39,446 nucleotides of DNA from a virus: positions 1 through 39,446 of the IMG/VR virus record IMGVR_UViG_3300036832_000764; one strand, 5' to 3'. The translations under genes were made by a program, and so were the position numbers. This document shows positions 18,201 through 26,170 of this stretch, piece after piece. The notes beneath the pieces were generated by a model that made no database searches, was not told the origin of the DNA, and saw only the letters and a list, made by a program, of their open reading frames with translations. Numbering within the stretch: position 1 is the stretch's first letter; every line of letters starts with the position of its first letter.

Positions 18201-19162
18201 AACTGCCCGAGACCAGCAAACCCCTGTCCCGCAGCCTGCTGCAACGCCGCCTGTTGCTGCGCAGCGGTGAGGTTCTGCTGGCCAACCCCAAGCAGTCCCT
18301 GCGCCGCTGCCTGCCGACGCGCCGCATCCGCCTGCTGCGCCGCCAGTTGGGTCTGCTGCTGGGTGTTGAATTCCTGCTGCGCTTGGCCGAAGCCTTGCGA
18401 ATACAGCCCGGCGAGGACCGGCGCCTGCGCCAGTTGCTGCTGGCCGGCCAGCACGCCTTGTGCGACGCCGGCCCGATCGCCACCCAGTGCGCCCTGCGAT
18501 GCCGCCTGTCCGCGTAGCTGGTTGGCCTGGATGGCGTTCTGATTGGCGAACTGCGCTTGCGTGGCGTTGACGACGTTCTGGACGTAGGGGTTGAAATACT
18601 GCGAGACCGCCTGACCGCTGTACGCCGTCGGGTCGATGTTGCCGGTGGTGCCACTATAGAGGCCGGCGGCCTGCTGGTTGGTCGGCGCGACCGCCCCCGG
18701 CAGGTTCGCACTGCCTGCCTGGTTGAAATAGCTACCTGCCTGGTTCGAGAACGGCTGGACAGCACCCGGCAGGTTCGCCCCGGCTGCCTGTCCGAAATAC
18801 CCCTGCGCAGTGTCCAGATAGGGCTGAAGCTGCGGCAACAGCGGCGTGGTGGCGGCGTCGAGGTGCTGCGACGCGGCGTTGAGGTACGGCGCCTCCAAAC
18901 CGGGCAACTGGCTGGTGAGGTCGAAGCCCTGAAGCTGTTGCGGGCTGAAAGGCGCCTGGAGCGAGCCGGGGTAGTTCTGATACGGGGCCGCGCCCGCCTG
19001 CTGGACCTGACCTAGCTGGCTGGAGAGCGCGTCGACGAATTGCGGTGGTGGCTGGTGCGACTGGGTTGTGGTGAGGGTAGAGCCGCCACCGCTGCTACCG
19101 CCGCCGCCCTTATAGACTAGGGCCGCGCGTCCCCAGTCCTCACTGTGATTGATCCCCCGCAT
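15254..19162 (-). CDS. 1302-aa Gln/Ala/Gly-rich putative internal virion (ejection) protein
   Basis: Start chosen at ATG 19162 (MRGINHSEDWG), inside the end of the acetyltransferase gene; an ATG 14 codons upstream is possible but lies deeper in the overlap. The N-terminal third is rich in Q, A and G, with repeats AGANLPGAV/GSANLPGAV and QLRGQAASQGALGGDRAGVAQ, a pattern I associate with phage internal or pilot proteins. The middle third is disordered, Pro-rich and carries many GG motifs (ARGGAV, ASGGST, RAGGGAT, ARGGSI). The last third contains WLALADAGFSMAAGTSP, a conserved-looking amphipathic block, followed by long coiled-coil helices (about residues 1030-1230). No catalytic motif is seen. 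Its position just before the transglycosylase giant supports a joint role in DNA ejection. Confidence 0.65.
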   Translation of the reverse strand: MRGINHSEDWGRAALVYKGGGGSSGGGSTLTTTQSHQPPPQFVDALSSQLGQVQQAGAAPYQNYPGSLQAPFSPQQLQGFDLTSQLPGLEAPYLNAASQHLDAATTPLLPQLQPYLDTAQGYFGQAAGANLPGAVQPFSNQAGSYFNQAGSANLPGAVAPTNQQAAGLYSGTTGNIDPTAYSGQAVSQYFNPYVQNVVNATQAQFANQNAIQANQLRGQAASQGALGGDRAGVAQGVLAGQQQLAQAPVLAGLYSQGFGQAQQEFNTQQQTQLAAQQADAARRQAAAQGLLGVGQQNLTAAQQQAALQQAAGQGFAGLGQLGLGAAQGQAGLQMQAGQGTAALGQMGLGANEANAWLNSQAASGYGNLGQLAQSSTLQDIQALMGAGGQQQQQAQQGLNIPFEQFLAAQAYPFQTTGWESGVLGQLANAAGGTSTLTQPGPSPYSQIGGVLTGAAGLAGAANSAGLFGGGNSGGFSFPESTPASLLPDASSGSLFDALGSNFTGGGGNPFEGGARGGAVRNLASGGSTGPQVKPATVPPPWGGFGTLSGKDDSAGDALDLPPDVSISVVPPPPVPGISSAGQDTSSTSMIPSGSGGGSGLSDAASIIGGIGKVAGLAATLIALERGGRIPRRAGGGATAPVPPPTTAPSYPTISITSDTSPKTGFAVPMMQVGSRTTSPTIDALNNYLTTTQAGAYKPPPMPPPAVAPAPAPAPAAPPPPPIMQPADWWNGPFSNAAQGGEGGAPEGVGAGGELGGAAAEAAGGGANQDSTGAGSSEGFGARGGSIGALRGFAIGGRPGYQAGGDITDMGDLDPYTSLGNPNADTGSLITNRPIGSRLMDLQHRVDQNAPPMSGSGQAAQKTPGERLHDFYTNLFAGRSTASAAPKPASSTAPAPAPTQPSVPDPSKQVDDFFNNLGKSDRGLAGFTATEDPNRSVGTTLPGPGLGSAPSPDPNIDAPAAGARSDVPGQVTPSQISAPDQPDGRPRRYADTTETGDETTPAPGPGLAATTTSGGLGQPSLDRFTASDIQMPKRADPWLALADAGFSMAAGTSPFPLVNIGAGAKHGLETYMSHEQAADKLMVQVQEAKARIADTAAWRQTMGNVNQQKAATGQQRADTYARWTELRDEAVRRGQDMTSASKDADRKLREELGIGNLAIKQGTQARIERQGNERIQQGWVRLMQGADNAEKSRELRRMGMEATADAAEYRALQHANDTDILAASHLAASPKDMPAALAKVAQGRATQTAPVLARPTGAQATPQGGQPPDHDVALLKQDHSPQRKAQFDQVYGQGAADRALAAP

Positions 19163-19652
19163 CGGCAGGCGCCCTGTCCATGTAGCGGAAAGTTCCGCTA
19201 CCAATCAGAAACGTCTGCGCAACAGGGCGCCCGTAACGCGCATACGCCTTAGCCTTGCGCTCCTGATCCTCCTTAGCCATGACGCCAAGCAGGACCGGAG
19301 TGCGAACGCCTTCCTCGAACCACCTGGCAAACCGCATCAGGGTTGCAAAGTGCCTCGACCGACGGTGCTCCGGGTGAACATAGACCAGAAGGTCGCTGTA
19401 CCACCAGCTTGCCGCATCGCCGTACCACATCCGGTTCGGCTGTAGTCCAAGAGCCGCCTCGATGCGCTGCGGCCCTCGCGTCAGGACGATCGGATAGCTC
19501 TCACGGCGTATCGCCTTGTCGATCACATCGCGGACGACATTGTGGTCGATGCCGCCCCAGCCGTTCTCCTCGTAGGCAAGCAGGAAGGTCTCGAATATCT
19601 CGTCGCGGTCCCGCTCCTCGATCCACCGCAACCCCTTAAACGGCAGCAGCAT
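19140..19652 (-). CDS. GNAT-family acetyltransferase-like protein (copy 2 of a tandem pair)
   Basis: A 170-residue protein. The start overlaps the upstream GNAT gene by 17 nt. The GNAT fold is suggested by the N-terminal helix-strand region, the central strand WWYSDLLVYVHPEHRRSRHFATLMRF (beta4 with the acetyl-CoA pyrophosphate-binding turn, normally R/QxxGxG/A and here degenerate as RRSRHF) and the C-terminal AKAYARYGRPVAQTFLIG. The following helix LMRFARWFEE matches LLEFSKWAAE of its neighbour, showing that the two genes are diverged duplicates. The substrate is unknown; it could modify host or virion proteins or surface sugars. Location among ejection-protein genes, not metabolic genes, suggests a virion-linked role. 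Confidence 0.7.
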   Translation of the reverse strand: MLLPFKGLRWIEERDRDEIFETFLLAYEENGWGGIDHNVVRDVIDKAIRRESYPIVLTRGPQRIEAALGLQPNRMWYGDAASWWYSDLLVYVHPEHRRSRHFATLMRFARWFEEGVRTPVLLGVMAKEDQERKAKAYARYGRPVAQTFLIGSGTFRYMDRAPADAGDQSQ

Positions 19653-20172
19653 GACGCCTGCGGCGCAGCTTGTAGGCCGGGTCCTCGCCGACGAACCGCT
19701 GTTGCCACACGCCGTCCGGCATCGGCCCCCAGGAGAACACTGCGCCGATCTGCGGAATGCGACGTAATATCGAATGAAACTTCCCGTCCAGATCGGCCGT
19801 TGTCGTCAGGGTAGCGAACAGCGGCAGTTGCACCGTCTCCGCTGCCCATTTGGAGAACTCAAGCAATCGCGTGTGGTGATCGCCCTTGCGGTAGTCCTCA
19901 TGCACCCCAAGCCACTGCACCCGCAGATGCTGGGCTTCCGAGTAGGGATAGCGTTCGATCGACAGCCCGACCGAAGCTTCGATGCCATCCGGTCCGGTGA
20001 TCAGACCGGCGATGGCGCCGTCCTGATTAACGCAGCGCACCACCAGGCCGGTCACCCGTGCCTCGCTGACCGGTTGGACAGCTTCCTCCAGCAGGATGAA
20101 AGTGGCAGAGACGATCAGCCGCGCTGCGTGTTCTGGACCAGCACGGGTCACCGATTGCGGATTTTCAGACAT
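19636..20172 (-). CDS. GNAT-family acetyltransferase-like protein (copy 1 of a tandem pair)
   Basis: A 178-residue protein with a purine-rich box (GGTGGGG) just before ATG. LRVQWLGVHEDYRKGDHHTRLLEFSKWAAE at about residues 80-110 corresponds to GNAT strand beta4 and helix alpha3; its turn RKGDHH lacks the usual RxxGxG glycines, so acetyl-CoA binding is uncertain. The C-terminus ends in a basic run (KLRRRRHAAAV). It aligns along most of its length with the next gene: H[ED]xxR+, L..F..W..E, then P...T/G...D...K and a closing F.WG/FLIG. Together they look like a tandem duplication followed by strong divergence. Either may have become a non-enzymatic structural protein. Confidence 0.66.
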   Translation of the reverse strand: MSENPQSVTRAGPEHAARLIVSATFILLEEAVQPVSEARVTGLVVRCVNQDGAIAGLITGPDGIEASVGLSIERYPYSEAQHLRVQWLGVHEDYRKGDHHTRLLEFSKWAAETVQLPLFATLTTTADLDGKFHSILRRIPQIGAVFSWGPMPDGVWQQRFVGEDPAYKLRRRRHAAAV

Positions 20173-20182
20173 TGCCCCACCG

Positions 20183-21088
20183 TTATCTTGCCTTGACTGG
20201 CCCCTTCAAGCCCTTCAGGTCCTTGATGTGACTCTTGCGCGCCTGAATGACGAACGCCTCCAGAATCTTATGCCCACGCCGGAGGTCGCCGCCGCCGATC
20301 TGTGCCACCTGCTCCGGCGTGATGATGAACTCGCCACCGGCCGCCATGATCGGCACACCCTCGGTCCTGCCGCCCTGGGTCTTGAACCGGGGCATCCCGA
20401 TGCCTCTGGTGCCACGCGGCATCGCCACACCACGCGGTCCGGTGGTGAGCGCCATATGCAGCGCGTGGGCACCGGCCAGCGAGTTACCCTCACCGAAGCC
20501 GCTCACTACGTCGGCAGGAATCACGAACGAGTCTGCGGCCGGGTTCGCGTTGATCTTGTCGGTGCGGCCAGGGATTTTGCTGTTTAGGAAGCCCGAGGTC
20601 GGGGCGCCGCCCACGCTGGGGTGACGCTCCCATGGCGGCACCGCCTGACTCATCGAGATGCCGGACATCGGACCACCGAACGCGAACCCCTGCGGCGGCT
20701 GCGCGACTGGCGACGCCGGTTGCTGCGTCGGCGCGGGTTGTGCGGACGGTGCCGGCTGCGAGCCTGCCGTCGCCCATTTCTGCGCCAGCACGCGCTGCGC
20801 CATCGGCGCCAGCGGCGAGCCCTGTAGCCGCACCGCCATCTCCTGCAACTGCTCGCGCGGCATCGCATTGAACCGCTGGAGATAGTTCTGCGACACCGGG
20901 TTCATGGTCGCCAGGCTCGGCGTCAGCGAACCGGCGTCCTGGACGAAGCCGCCATCCGCCCGGCGTGGATGCCGCCGCGCGTTGCTCAATGCCGCTGCGA
21001 CCGCCTGCTTCTGCGGATGGCCGCTGTGGACCATTTCGGAGATGTTCCGGGAGATCGTCTTCCGGTCCGATCCAGCGGCGAGTGGCAT
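20183..21088 (-). CDS. 301-aa phage protein with basic N-terminal motif and Pro/Gln linker
   Basis: The start overlaps the upstream stop (ATGA). Residues about 8-40 ([20 protein letters not shown] then [19 protein letters not shown]) form a motif common in phage structural-region proteins, where it is followed by a Lys/Arg-Gly-Gly element. A Pro/Gln/Ala linker (about 115-145) leads to a C-terminal half with [21 protein letters not shown] and [20 protein letters not shown]. These resemble the ends of tape-measure or internal proteins that carry a short beta-hairpin repeat (inference). The extreme C-terminus is basic. Its place directly before the acetyltransferase pair and the two giants suggests a third, smaller ejection protein. 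No enzymatic motif is seen. Confidence 0.62.
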   Translation of the reverse strand: MPLAAGSDRKTISRNISEMVHSGHPQKQAVAAALSNARRHPRRADGGFVQDAGSLTPSLATMNPVSQNYLQRFNAMPREQLQEMAVRLQGSPLAPMAQRVLAQKWATAGSQPAPSAQPAPTQQPASPVAQPPQGFAFGGPMSGISMSQAVPPWERHPSVGGAPTSGFLNSKIPGRTDKINANPAADSFVIPADVVSGFGEGNSLAGAHALHMALTTGPRGVAMPRGTRGIGMPRFKTQGGRTEGVPIMAAGGEFIITPEQVAQIGGGDLRRGHKILEAFVIQARKSHIKDLKGLKGPVKAR

Positions 21089-21420
21089 CAGCGTTTACCT
21101 TTCTTCGGCGCGGCCTTCTTCAGCGCCCGCTTCTTGCGCGTCTTGGTGCGTTTGATGCGGTTGGCCGGCGGGACCTCGGGTGGTGGCTGATACAGTTCCC
21201 TCTCGCTCAATGCCTCCCACCGCTCCCCCAGCGGGCCTTCCCTGCGCCGGCACGCAATGACATCGCCCTTGCGGTAGGTGTGCTGCTTGGCAGGGTTGAG
21301 CGGATTGGCATCGAGGCAGACGAACACGGTGTTGCGGTTGATCACTCTGGACACCGGGGCGCGAACCATTTCCCCCGGTAGTGCGATTGTCAGGACGGTA
21401 TCCACGGCGGGCAAATACAT
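21088..21420 (-). CDS. Small basic-tailed protein of unknown function
   Basis: A 110-residue protein. The N-terminal 60 residues look like a compact beta fold ([43 protein letters not shown]). The last about 25 residues are an Arg/Lys-rich tail ([20 protein letters not shown]) that could bind DNA or an acidic partner. It starts 9 nt after the previous gene's stop and overlaps the next by ATGA, so it belongs to the same translational chain. I do not recognise the family; a small tail-associated or DNA-contacting protein is possible. Confidence 0.6.
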   Translation of the reverse strand: MYLPAVDTVLTIALPGEMVRAPVSRVINRNTVFVCLDANPLNPAKQHTYRKGDVIACRRREGPLGERWEALSERELYQPPPEVPPANRIKRTKTRKKRALKKAAPKKGKR

Positions 21421-21429
21421 CTGTACCCC

Positions 21430-21717
21430 CTAAGCTGCGACCGGTGCTCCCGACAAGTACGAATACCACGACCCAGTGGTCGGGTTCCAGAATACCGGCA
21501 CGCCGGTCCCGGCCCCTGCGCCCTCGCCCGGCTTGCGGCCGTTCGACGCCCATGCCGGAGCGCCATTGCCGTTCCCGGTGGTCGGCAGCGAGGCGACTGT
21601 GTAGCTCGGCGGGGCCTGCACGATCGCGATGCCGCCGGCGAGCTTCTGCTCGATCGCCGACAGCATTCGCAGGATCAACTGCCACACATTGACCAGAGGA
21701 TCGAGTGAGCCGCTCAT
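21430..21717 (-). CDS. Small tail-associated protein
   Basis: A 95-residue protein starting at the ATG that overlaps the tail-hub stop by 4 nt; the longer upstream frame is a shadow of the hub gene. An amphipathic helix (VWQLILRMLSAIEQKLAGG) is followed by YTVASLPTTGNGNGAPAWASNGRKPGEG and VPVFWNPTTGSWYSY. The VASLP...G..A...NGRKPGE pattern is typical of small beta modules attached to phage tail proteins. A minor tail or fibre-connector protein is likely. No enzymatic features. Confidence 0.68.
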   Translation of the reverse strand: MSGSLDPLVNVWQLILRMLSAIEQKLAGGIAIVQAPPSYTVASLPTTGNGNGAPAWASNGRKPGEGAGAGTGVPVFWNPTTGSWYSYLSGAPVAA

Positions 21718-23741
21718 CGCCGGCCTGCCGGCGCCAGCCGGTAGCGAAATGCCCCAAGCCTCGCAAAACTCCCCAGATCGCGCGAGCCGACCTGGAAGGC
21801 GATCTGGCGGCCACGTACCCGGACATTCAGGTAGCGATCCGACGGCCAGTAGAACGGATAAGGCCCATACACGCGCGGGTCGTCGCCCGGCGCGTCGACC
21901 GCCAGGATGCTGATCTGCAACACGATCGGGTCCTCGGCATGAACGTCCGGCACGATCATGTCCACGAACGAGTAGCTGGTGCCGTCGGCAATGTCGGCAT
22001 AGCCGGTGGTAAACGACCACTCCAGCACTGCTCCGTTGGCGTCGCGGCCGACCTCGTGCTCCTGCAAAGTGCCATCGGTCATCGCCCTGATCGGGTTGCC
22101 GTAGGGCGAATGATCGGTCCAGGCGGTGCCGTCGAGGATGCCGAAGTCCCAGGGACGGGCCTGGTCCATGTAGTTCATCTTGATGTAGCCGATGTCTCCG
22201 GCATGAACGCCGTAGAGCGGCACGTCGCGGACGATCGGGAACACCCAGGAAGCCTCGTTGAACAGCGTGTTCAGCGCCGCAAAGATTTGCTCGCTCTGCT
22301 CGAAATCGGCGGTTTCGTAGAAGAAGTCCCACACCGGGCAATCCACCGCCCGGACGCTGCCGTCGAACACGAAGAACTGCCGCTTGCTGGGCCACATCGT
22401 CACATTGCCGAACACCACCACACTGCGCAGCGACAGCGCCTCGCAGTTGGTCGCCACCCGGTTGATGCCGAACACGAATGGCAGCCCCTGGTAGGTCATG
22501 GTCCACAGATCGAGGTCGGTCCAGATCAAGGCACCGAGACCGACCGCCAGGCCGGACACCGCCTTTGACCCGGTGGGTAGCTGGAAGCTACCAGCCTGGT
22601 TGGTGGCCGATGCCACGAAGTCGGTGCGATTGCCCGAGTCGCACCACCGCAGCAACGTCGGAAACTGGGTGCCGCCGAACTCGGAGCCGAACGCGATCAG
22701 AATCTGCACCTGAGGCATCATGAACACGCCCCGGTTCTTGGCCGGCGACGTACCGCCGAGCGGCTGTGCCCGCTGCGGCGACCCCGGCGGCCAGTAATAG
22801 ATCGCGCCATCGGACGGACTGGCGATCAGGTCCTGGCCCCAGTGATCCAGCGACCATTGCCGCAGGTACGCGATCGTCGCAGCACTGCCGGCAAGTCCCC
22901 AGTCGCCAGCACCCCAGTCGCCCATGCCCCAGCCGCCGAGCGGCGTGTTCACCGCAAGGCCGGATGGCAGAAAGTAGTCGATGCGGGCGTTGCCGCCGTT
23001 CTCGCTGACCGTCGCCAGCGAGGTCGCCGCAGTTGGTCCGGTGATGGTGAAGGTGTTGGCGTCGATCACCGTTTGAACCTGGAAGGCACCCTGTAGGATG
23101 ATCCCGCCAACCGTGGTCGACACCTCGACCGGGAACAGCGAGCCAATGAGAAGCCCATGGTTCGCCAGGCCGACGTTCACGTTCCCGGAGCCGATCGAGG
23201 TGGTGGTAAAGGCGGGCACCGCCCCACCAGCCGTCACCGTCGCTGTGGGCGCCATCGGAACGGTGATGCTGTAGTGGGTCGCGTCGGCCACGCCGTCGAT
23301 CGGGTAGTAGCCATACAGCACAACACCACCGACGCTGACCTGGGTCTCCAGGTACAGCCAGTCGCCGATGTTGACCGGCGGCGGCACCGGGTCGCGGATC
23401 GTCACGCTGGTCGACCCGGCCGTGGTGCTGAAGGCGACCGCCGGGTTGGTCGTCGAGACCAGCGGCGTGATGTCCTGGCTTGCGCCGCCGTTCAGCACCG
23501 ACAGCCGCTGTTCGGTCCCGATCGCCAGGTAGGCGCTGCCGGTGAAATCCGCCCAGCCCAGCAGCGCGCGGCAGGTGCCGATGAACTTCGGCACGCCGGG
23601 CAGTTGCTGCCAGCCACCCAGCTTCTGTGGCAGCGAGCCGAACCAGCGCAACAGTTGCGAGCGCGAGACGCCGCCCTCGTTCAGCGTCGCGGTTCGCTCC
23701 AGGTTGACGCCCGGCCGGAGTTGCAGCTTGCCGAGCGGCAT
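21714..23741 (-). CDS. Large tail hub/nozzle-type structural protein
   Basis: A 675-residue beta-rich protein. The opening MPLGKLQLRPGVNLERTAT, then GGWQQLPGVPKFIGTCRALLGW and LAIGTEQRLSVLNGG, is characteristic of tail hub or nozzle proteins of short-tailed phages (T7 gp12-like or P22 gp10-like propellers, by general resemblance). Repeated segments alternate with phrases such as GALIWTDLDLWTMTYQGLPFVFG and VDCPVWDFFYETADFEQSEQ. The gene follows the tail fibre and its small partner and precedes a small tail-associated gene in a 4-nt overlap. Its length is in the usual range for such hubs. The exact subfamily cannot be settled by eye. Confidence 0.72.
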   Translation of the reverse strand: MPLGKLQLRPGVNLERTATLNEGGVSRSQLLRWFGSLPQKLGGWQQLPGVPKFIGTCRALLGWADFTGSAYLAIGTEQRLSVLNGGASQDITPLVSTTNPAVAFSTTAGSTSVTIRDPVPPPVNIGDWLYLETQVSVGGVVLYGYYPIDGVADATHYSITVPMAPTATVTAGGAVPAFTTTSIGSGNVNVGLANHGLLIGSLFPVEVSTTVGGIILQGAFQVQTVIDANTFTITGPTAATSLATVSENGGNARIDYFLPSGLAVNTPLGGWGMGDWGAGDWGLAGSAATIAYLRQWSLDHWGQDLIASPSDGAIYYWPPGSPQRAQPLGGTSPAKNRGVFMMPQVQILIAFGSEFGGTQFPTLLRWCDSGNRTDFVASATNQAGSFQLPTGSKAVSGLAVGLGALIWTDLDLWTMTYQGLPFVFGINRVATNCEALSLRSVVVFGNVTMWPSKRQFFVFDGSVRAVDCPVWDFFYETADFEQSEQIFAALNTLFNEASWVFPIVRDVPLYGVHAGDIGYIKMNYMDQARPWDFGILDGTAWTDHSPYGNPIRAMTDGTLQEHEVGRDANGAVLEWSFTTGYADIADGTSYSFVDMIVPDVHAEDPIVLQISILAVDAPGDDPRVYGPYPFYWPSDRYLNVRVRGRQIAFQVGSRDLGSFARLGAFRYRLAPAGRR

Positions 23742-23744
23742 CGG

Positions 23745-23972
23745 TTACTTGTGCTTGTTGTCTCGCCCGTGCTCCGGGGCGTGATCGTCCTTGGTCGTTG
23801 CCCGAGGCTCCGGCTCCTTGCTCGGCCCCTGACGCATCGCCTTGCCGACATTCGCCAGCCTGGGGTCCTCGTCGGAAAGCGTCACAGCGCCCTCCGGGTG
23901 ATCCTCCATGGTGGCGTCCTTGAACACCTCGACGACGTTGCCTTCGCCGTCCAGCCTCGCGAATACCGTCAT
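23745..23972 (-). CDS. Small hydrophilic protein next to the tail fibre
   Basis: A 75-residue protein, ATGA-coupled to the end of the tail-fibre gene. It begins MTVFARLDGEGNVVEVFKD, a pattern common in very short proteins or domains linked to phage tail fibres, and ends in a charged, disordered tail (KEPEPRATTKDDHAPEHGRD). Possibly a fibre-assembly helper or minor tail protein; no fold can be assigned. Confidence 0.62.
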   Translation of the reverse strand: MTVFARLDGEGNVVEVFKDATMEDHPEGAVTLSDEDPRLANVGKAMRQGPSKEPEPRATTKDDHAPEHGRDNKHK

Positions 23973-26170
23973 GTGCGTGCCTCCAGTGCTGCTATGCGTG
24001 CCAGTGCGGCGGCCAGCTTGGCGGACTGGTCTTGCAGGGCCGCCGTCAGAAAGGCGATGTGGATGTTGTAGTCGATCGACGCCCGCTTGCCGGGTTCGAC
24101 AATGCCGTCGCCGTCGGCAAAGTCCGGGTGGGGATCGTCGACCTGCATCACCGCAAGAGCGCGTTCGTTCGCCAGGTCGTCCTGCGCGACGAAGCCGGCG
24201 GATGGTTTGCCGCCGAGGCCCTCCGCCATCATCTTCATGGTGTAGGTGTAAGGCTTCGCCTTTTCGACCCAGGCCGAGCCGGCTTCCGGTGTGATAGCAA
24301 CGAGATCGTCTTTCAGCCTTCGATCCGATCCGGTCGCCAGACCGCCGCCCGCGAACCAGTTACCGCCGGTATTGACGCCGATGCCGAAGGTCCACCCGGT
24401 GAAACCACTGCCGCCATTGCCATAGATGCTGCCGGTCCCGGACAGGACGGTTCCACCCGTGACATTGACCATGCAGTTGATGTCGCAGCCGCCATTGCCG
24501 ACAGCAAGTATTCGCACGCGTGCCGCGTTACCGGCGGACAGGTCGTTCTCGGCGCGCACGTCGCCGTTGCTATGGATGTAGTCGCCATACCAGCCGGCGC
24601 CAGGACGATTAGTGACGCCGTTGCCATCGCCTTGCAGCGTGAAGTTGATGGTGCCACCTTCAACGAACCGCCACGCGCCGTCATTACCCCGTTGCAGGTA
24701 GTAGAGTGGGTTGTTGGCGACAAAGAAGTTGCCGGTTTCCGACATGATGGAGTTGCCATAGACCCAGCCGGCGTCGGCATGGATGTCGTGGCGCGCGTAA
24801 ACGTCGCCGTTGGGCATCACCCTGAAGTTCTCGGTGTCGTTCTCGACAAATCGCCAGCCTCCATCACCCGGACTGCGCGCCAGGTAATAGTGAATGTTGC
24901 TCGCGACATAGAACGCGCCGCTGCGCGACATGAAGTGATCGGCGTCGCTGCTGCCGATGGAGTTGATGTAGCCACTGGTCAGGCTCGCGGCGGTGGTCAG
25001 ATTGCCGCTGCCATCCAGCGTCATCATGTAACCGTTCGGGGACGCCCAGCGGCGGGTGCCGGTGGCGTTCTCCCAGCGGTCATACCAACCGCCAGCACGG
25101 TACTGCGTGATCTTGTCGTTCGAGCCGGTCTCTAAGTAGCTGTGCCACTCGTAGCCGTTGAACGAGTTCCAATAGAGCCCATCATGGCCGCCTGCATTGT
25201 CGACGATGACGCCGGTTCCCGCGACCAGCCGACCGGACCCGGCGACCTGTCCGGTGATGGTCGCGCTGCTGTTGATCGTTACGGGGGCATTGACGACAAA
25301 GGAGAAGCCGCCGAGTTGCCACCCGTTCGTCCCGTCGGCGTTGATGTTGATCGTAGTGCCGGAGCCAAAGCCGATATACCCCATCCGCACGTTGGCTGGA
25401 CTGAAGAAGGCGATGTATCCGCTGTTGTTGGCGCCGCCGGAGTTCAGTTGTACGGTGCCCAGCCCTCCGGGACCGAACGTAGCCAGGGTCCCAACGACGG
25501 CCAGATTGCCGTTGGTCACGGTATTGCCGGCGTTGTCGACAGATAGGGTGACGATAGTCTGCGCCTGATTCCACAGTCTGATCCCGGCGCCGGGGCCGAA
25601 AATGTCCGTGGTATTGGCAGTGCTGATCCCGATCACCGGACGCACCGTGCCGGCATTATCCTTGCCGTACAGGAATCTGGCGTTGGTGGTCAGGATCAGG
25701 TTGCCACCGACATTGGCATCCCCTGTGACATTGAGGGTCGGCAGCGTGCTGACATGCGCGACAATCTCGGTGACATTCACGCCATCGCAGTCATAAAGCA
25801 CCGAAAAACCGGGAGACAGTGTAAGCACCGCGCCGGTCCCGCCAGTGGTCAGCTTGACGGGCTGCGCACCAGACGTGAGGTCGACCGCCAGGCCAATACG
25901 GCGGGCTGGCGGGATGGTCACCGTACAGCCACCCGCTGCCGGGATGCCGGTGAACCGCAGCATCGCCGGTCGCGCCTCGTCCGGCGCGTTGTTGGCGGTG
26001 GTCAGCGTGTGCGAACTCAGCCCCGTCAGGTCCACAACTGAACGACCGGACGCGCCCTGCTCGATCAGCGGGAACCATTGGTCGCACACCGCGCCCCAGG
26101 CGTTGCGCACCGACAGATCGCCCGGCGGCATGACCGGGCCTCTGTATATCTCTGTGTATGTTACGGCCAT
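23969..26170 (-). CDS. Tail fibre with C-terminal S74 intramolecular chaperone
   Basis: The ATG at 26170 gives a 733-residue protein whose start overlaps the upstream TAA by 1 nt; a 100-codon longer frame is a shadow. The N-terminus (MAVTYTEIYRGPVMPPGDLS) would attach to the tail. The central region is a beta-rich shaft with Asn/Gly-rich turns and repeated phrases (FYVASNIHYYLARSPGDGGWRFVE and FFVANNPLYYLQRGNDGAWRFVE), an internal duplication. From about residue 613, SDRRLKDDLVAI...AGFVAQD...IDYNIHIAFLTAALQ is a peptidase S74 chaperone. Such domains trimerise the fibre and then cut themselves off; the Ser and Lys of SDxRxK form the catalytic dyad in that family. The end is a coiled coil (AKLAAALARIAALEA). 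Host recognition is the expected role. Confidence 0.88.
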   Translation of the reverse strand: MAVTYTEIYRGPVMPPGDLSVRNAWGAVCDQWFPLIEQGASGRSVVDLTGLSSHTLTTANNAPDEARPAMLRFTGIPAAGGCTVTIPPARRIGLAVDLTSGAQPVKLTTGGTGAVLTLSPGFSVLYDCDGVNVTEIVAHVSTLPTLNVTGDANVGGNLILTTNARFLYGKDNAGTVRPVIGISTANTTDIFGPGAGIRLWNQAQTIVTLSVDNAGNTVTNGNLAVVGTLATFGPGGLGTVQLNSGGANNSGYIAFFSPANVRMGYIGFGSGTTININADGTNGWQLGGFSFVVNAPVTINSSATITGQVAGSGRLVAGTGVIVDNAGGHDGLYWNSFNGYEWHSYLETGSNDKITQYRAGGWYDRWENATGTRRWASPNGYMMTLDGSGNLTTAASLTSGYINSIGSSDADHFMSRSGAFYVASNIHYYLARSPGDGGWRFVENDTENFRVMPNGDVYARHDIHADAGWVYGNSIMSETGNFFVANNPLYYLQRGNDGAWRFVEGGTINFTLQGDGNGVTNRPGAGWYGDYIHSNGDVRAENDLSAGNAARVRILAVGNGGCDINCMVNVTGGTVLSGTGSIYGNGGSGFTGWTFGIGVNTGGNWFAGGGLATGSDRRLKDDLVAITPEAGSAWVEKAKPYTYTMKMMAEGLGGKPSAGFVAQDDLANERALAVMQVDDPHPDFADGDGIVEPGKRASIDYNIHIAFLTAALQDQSAKLAAALARIAALEART

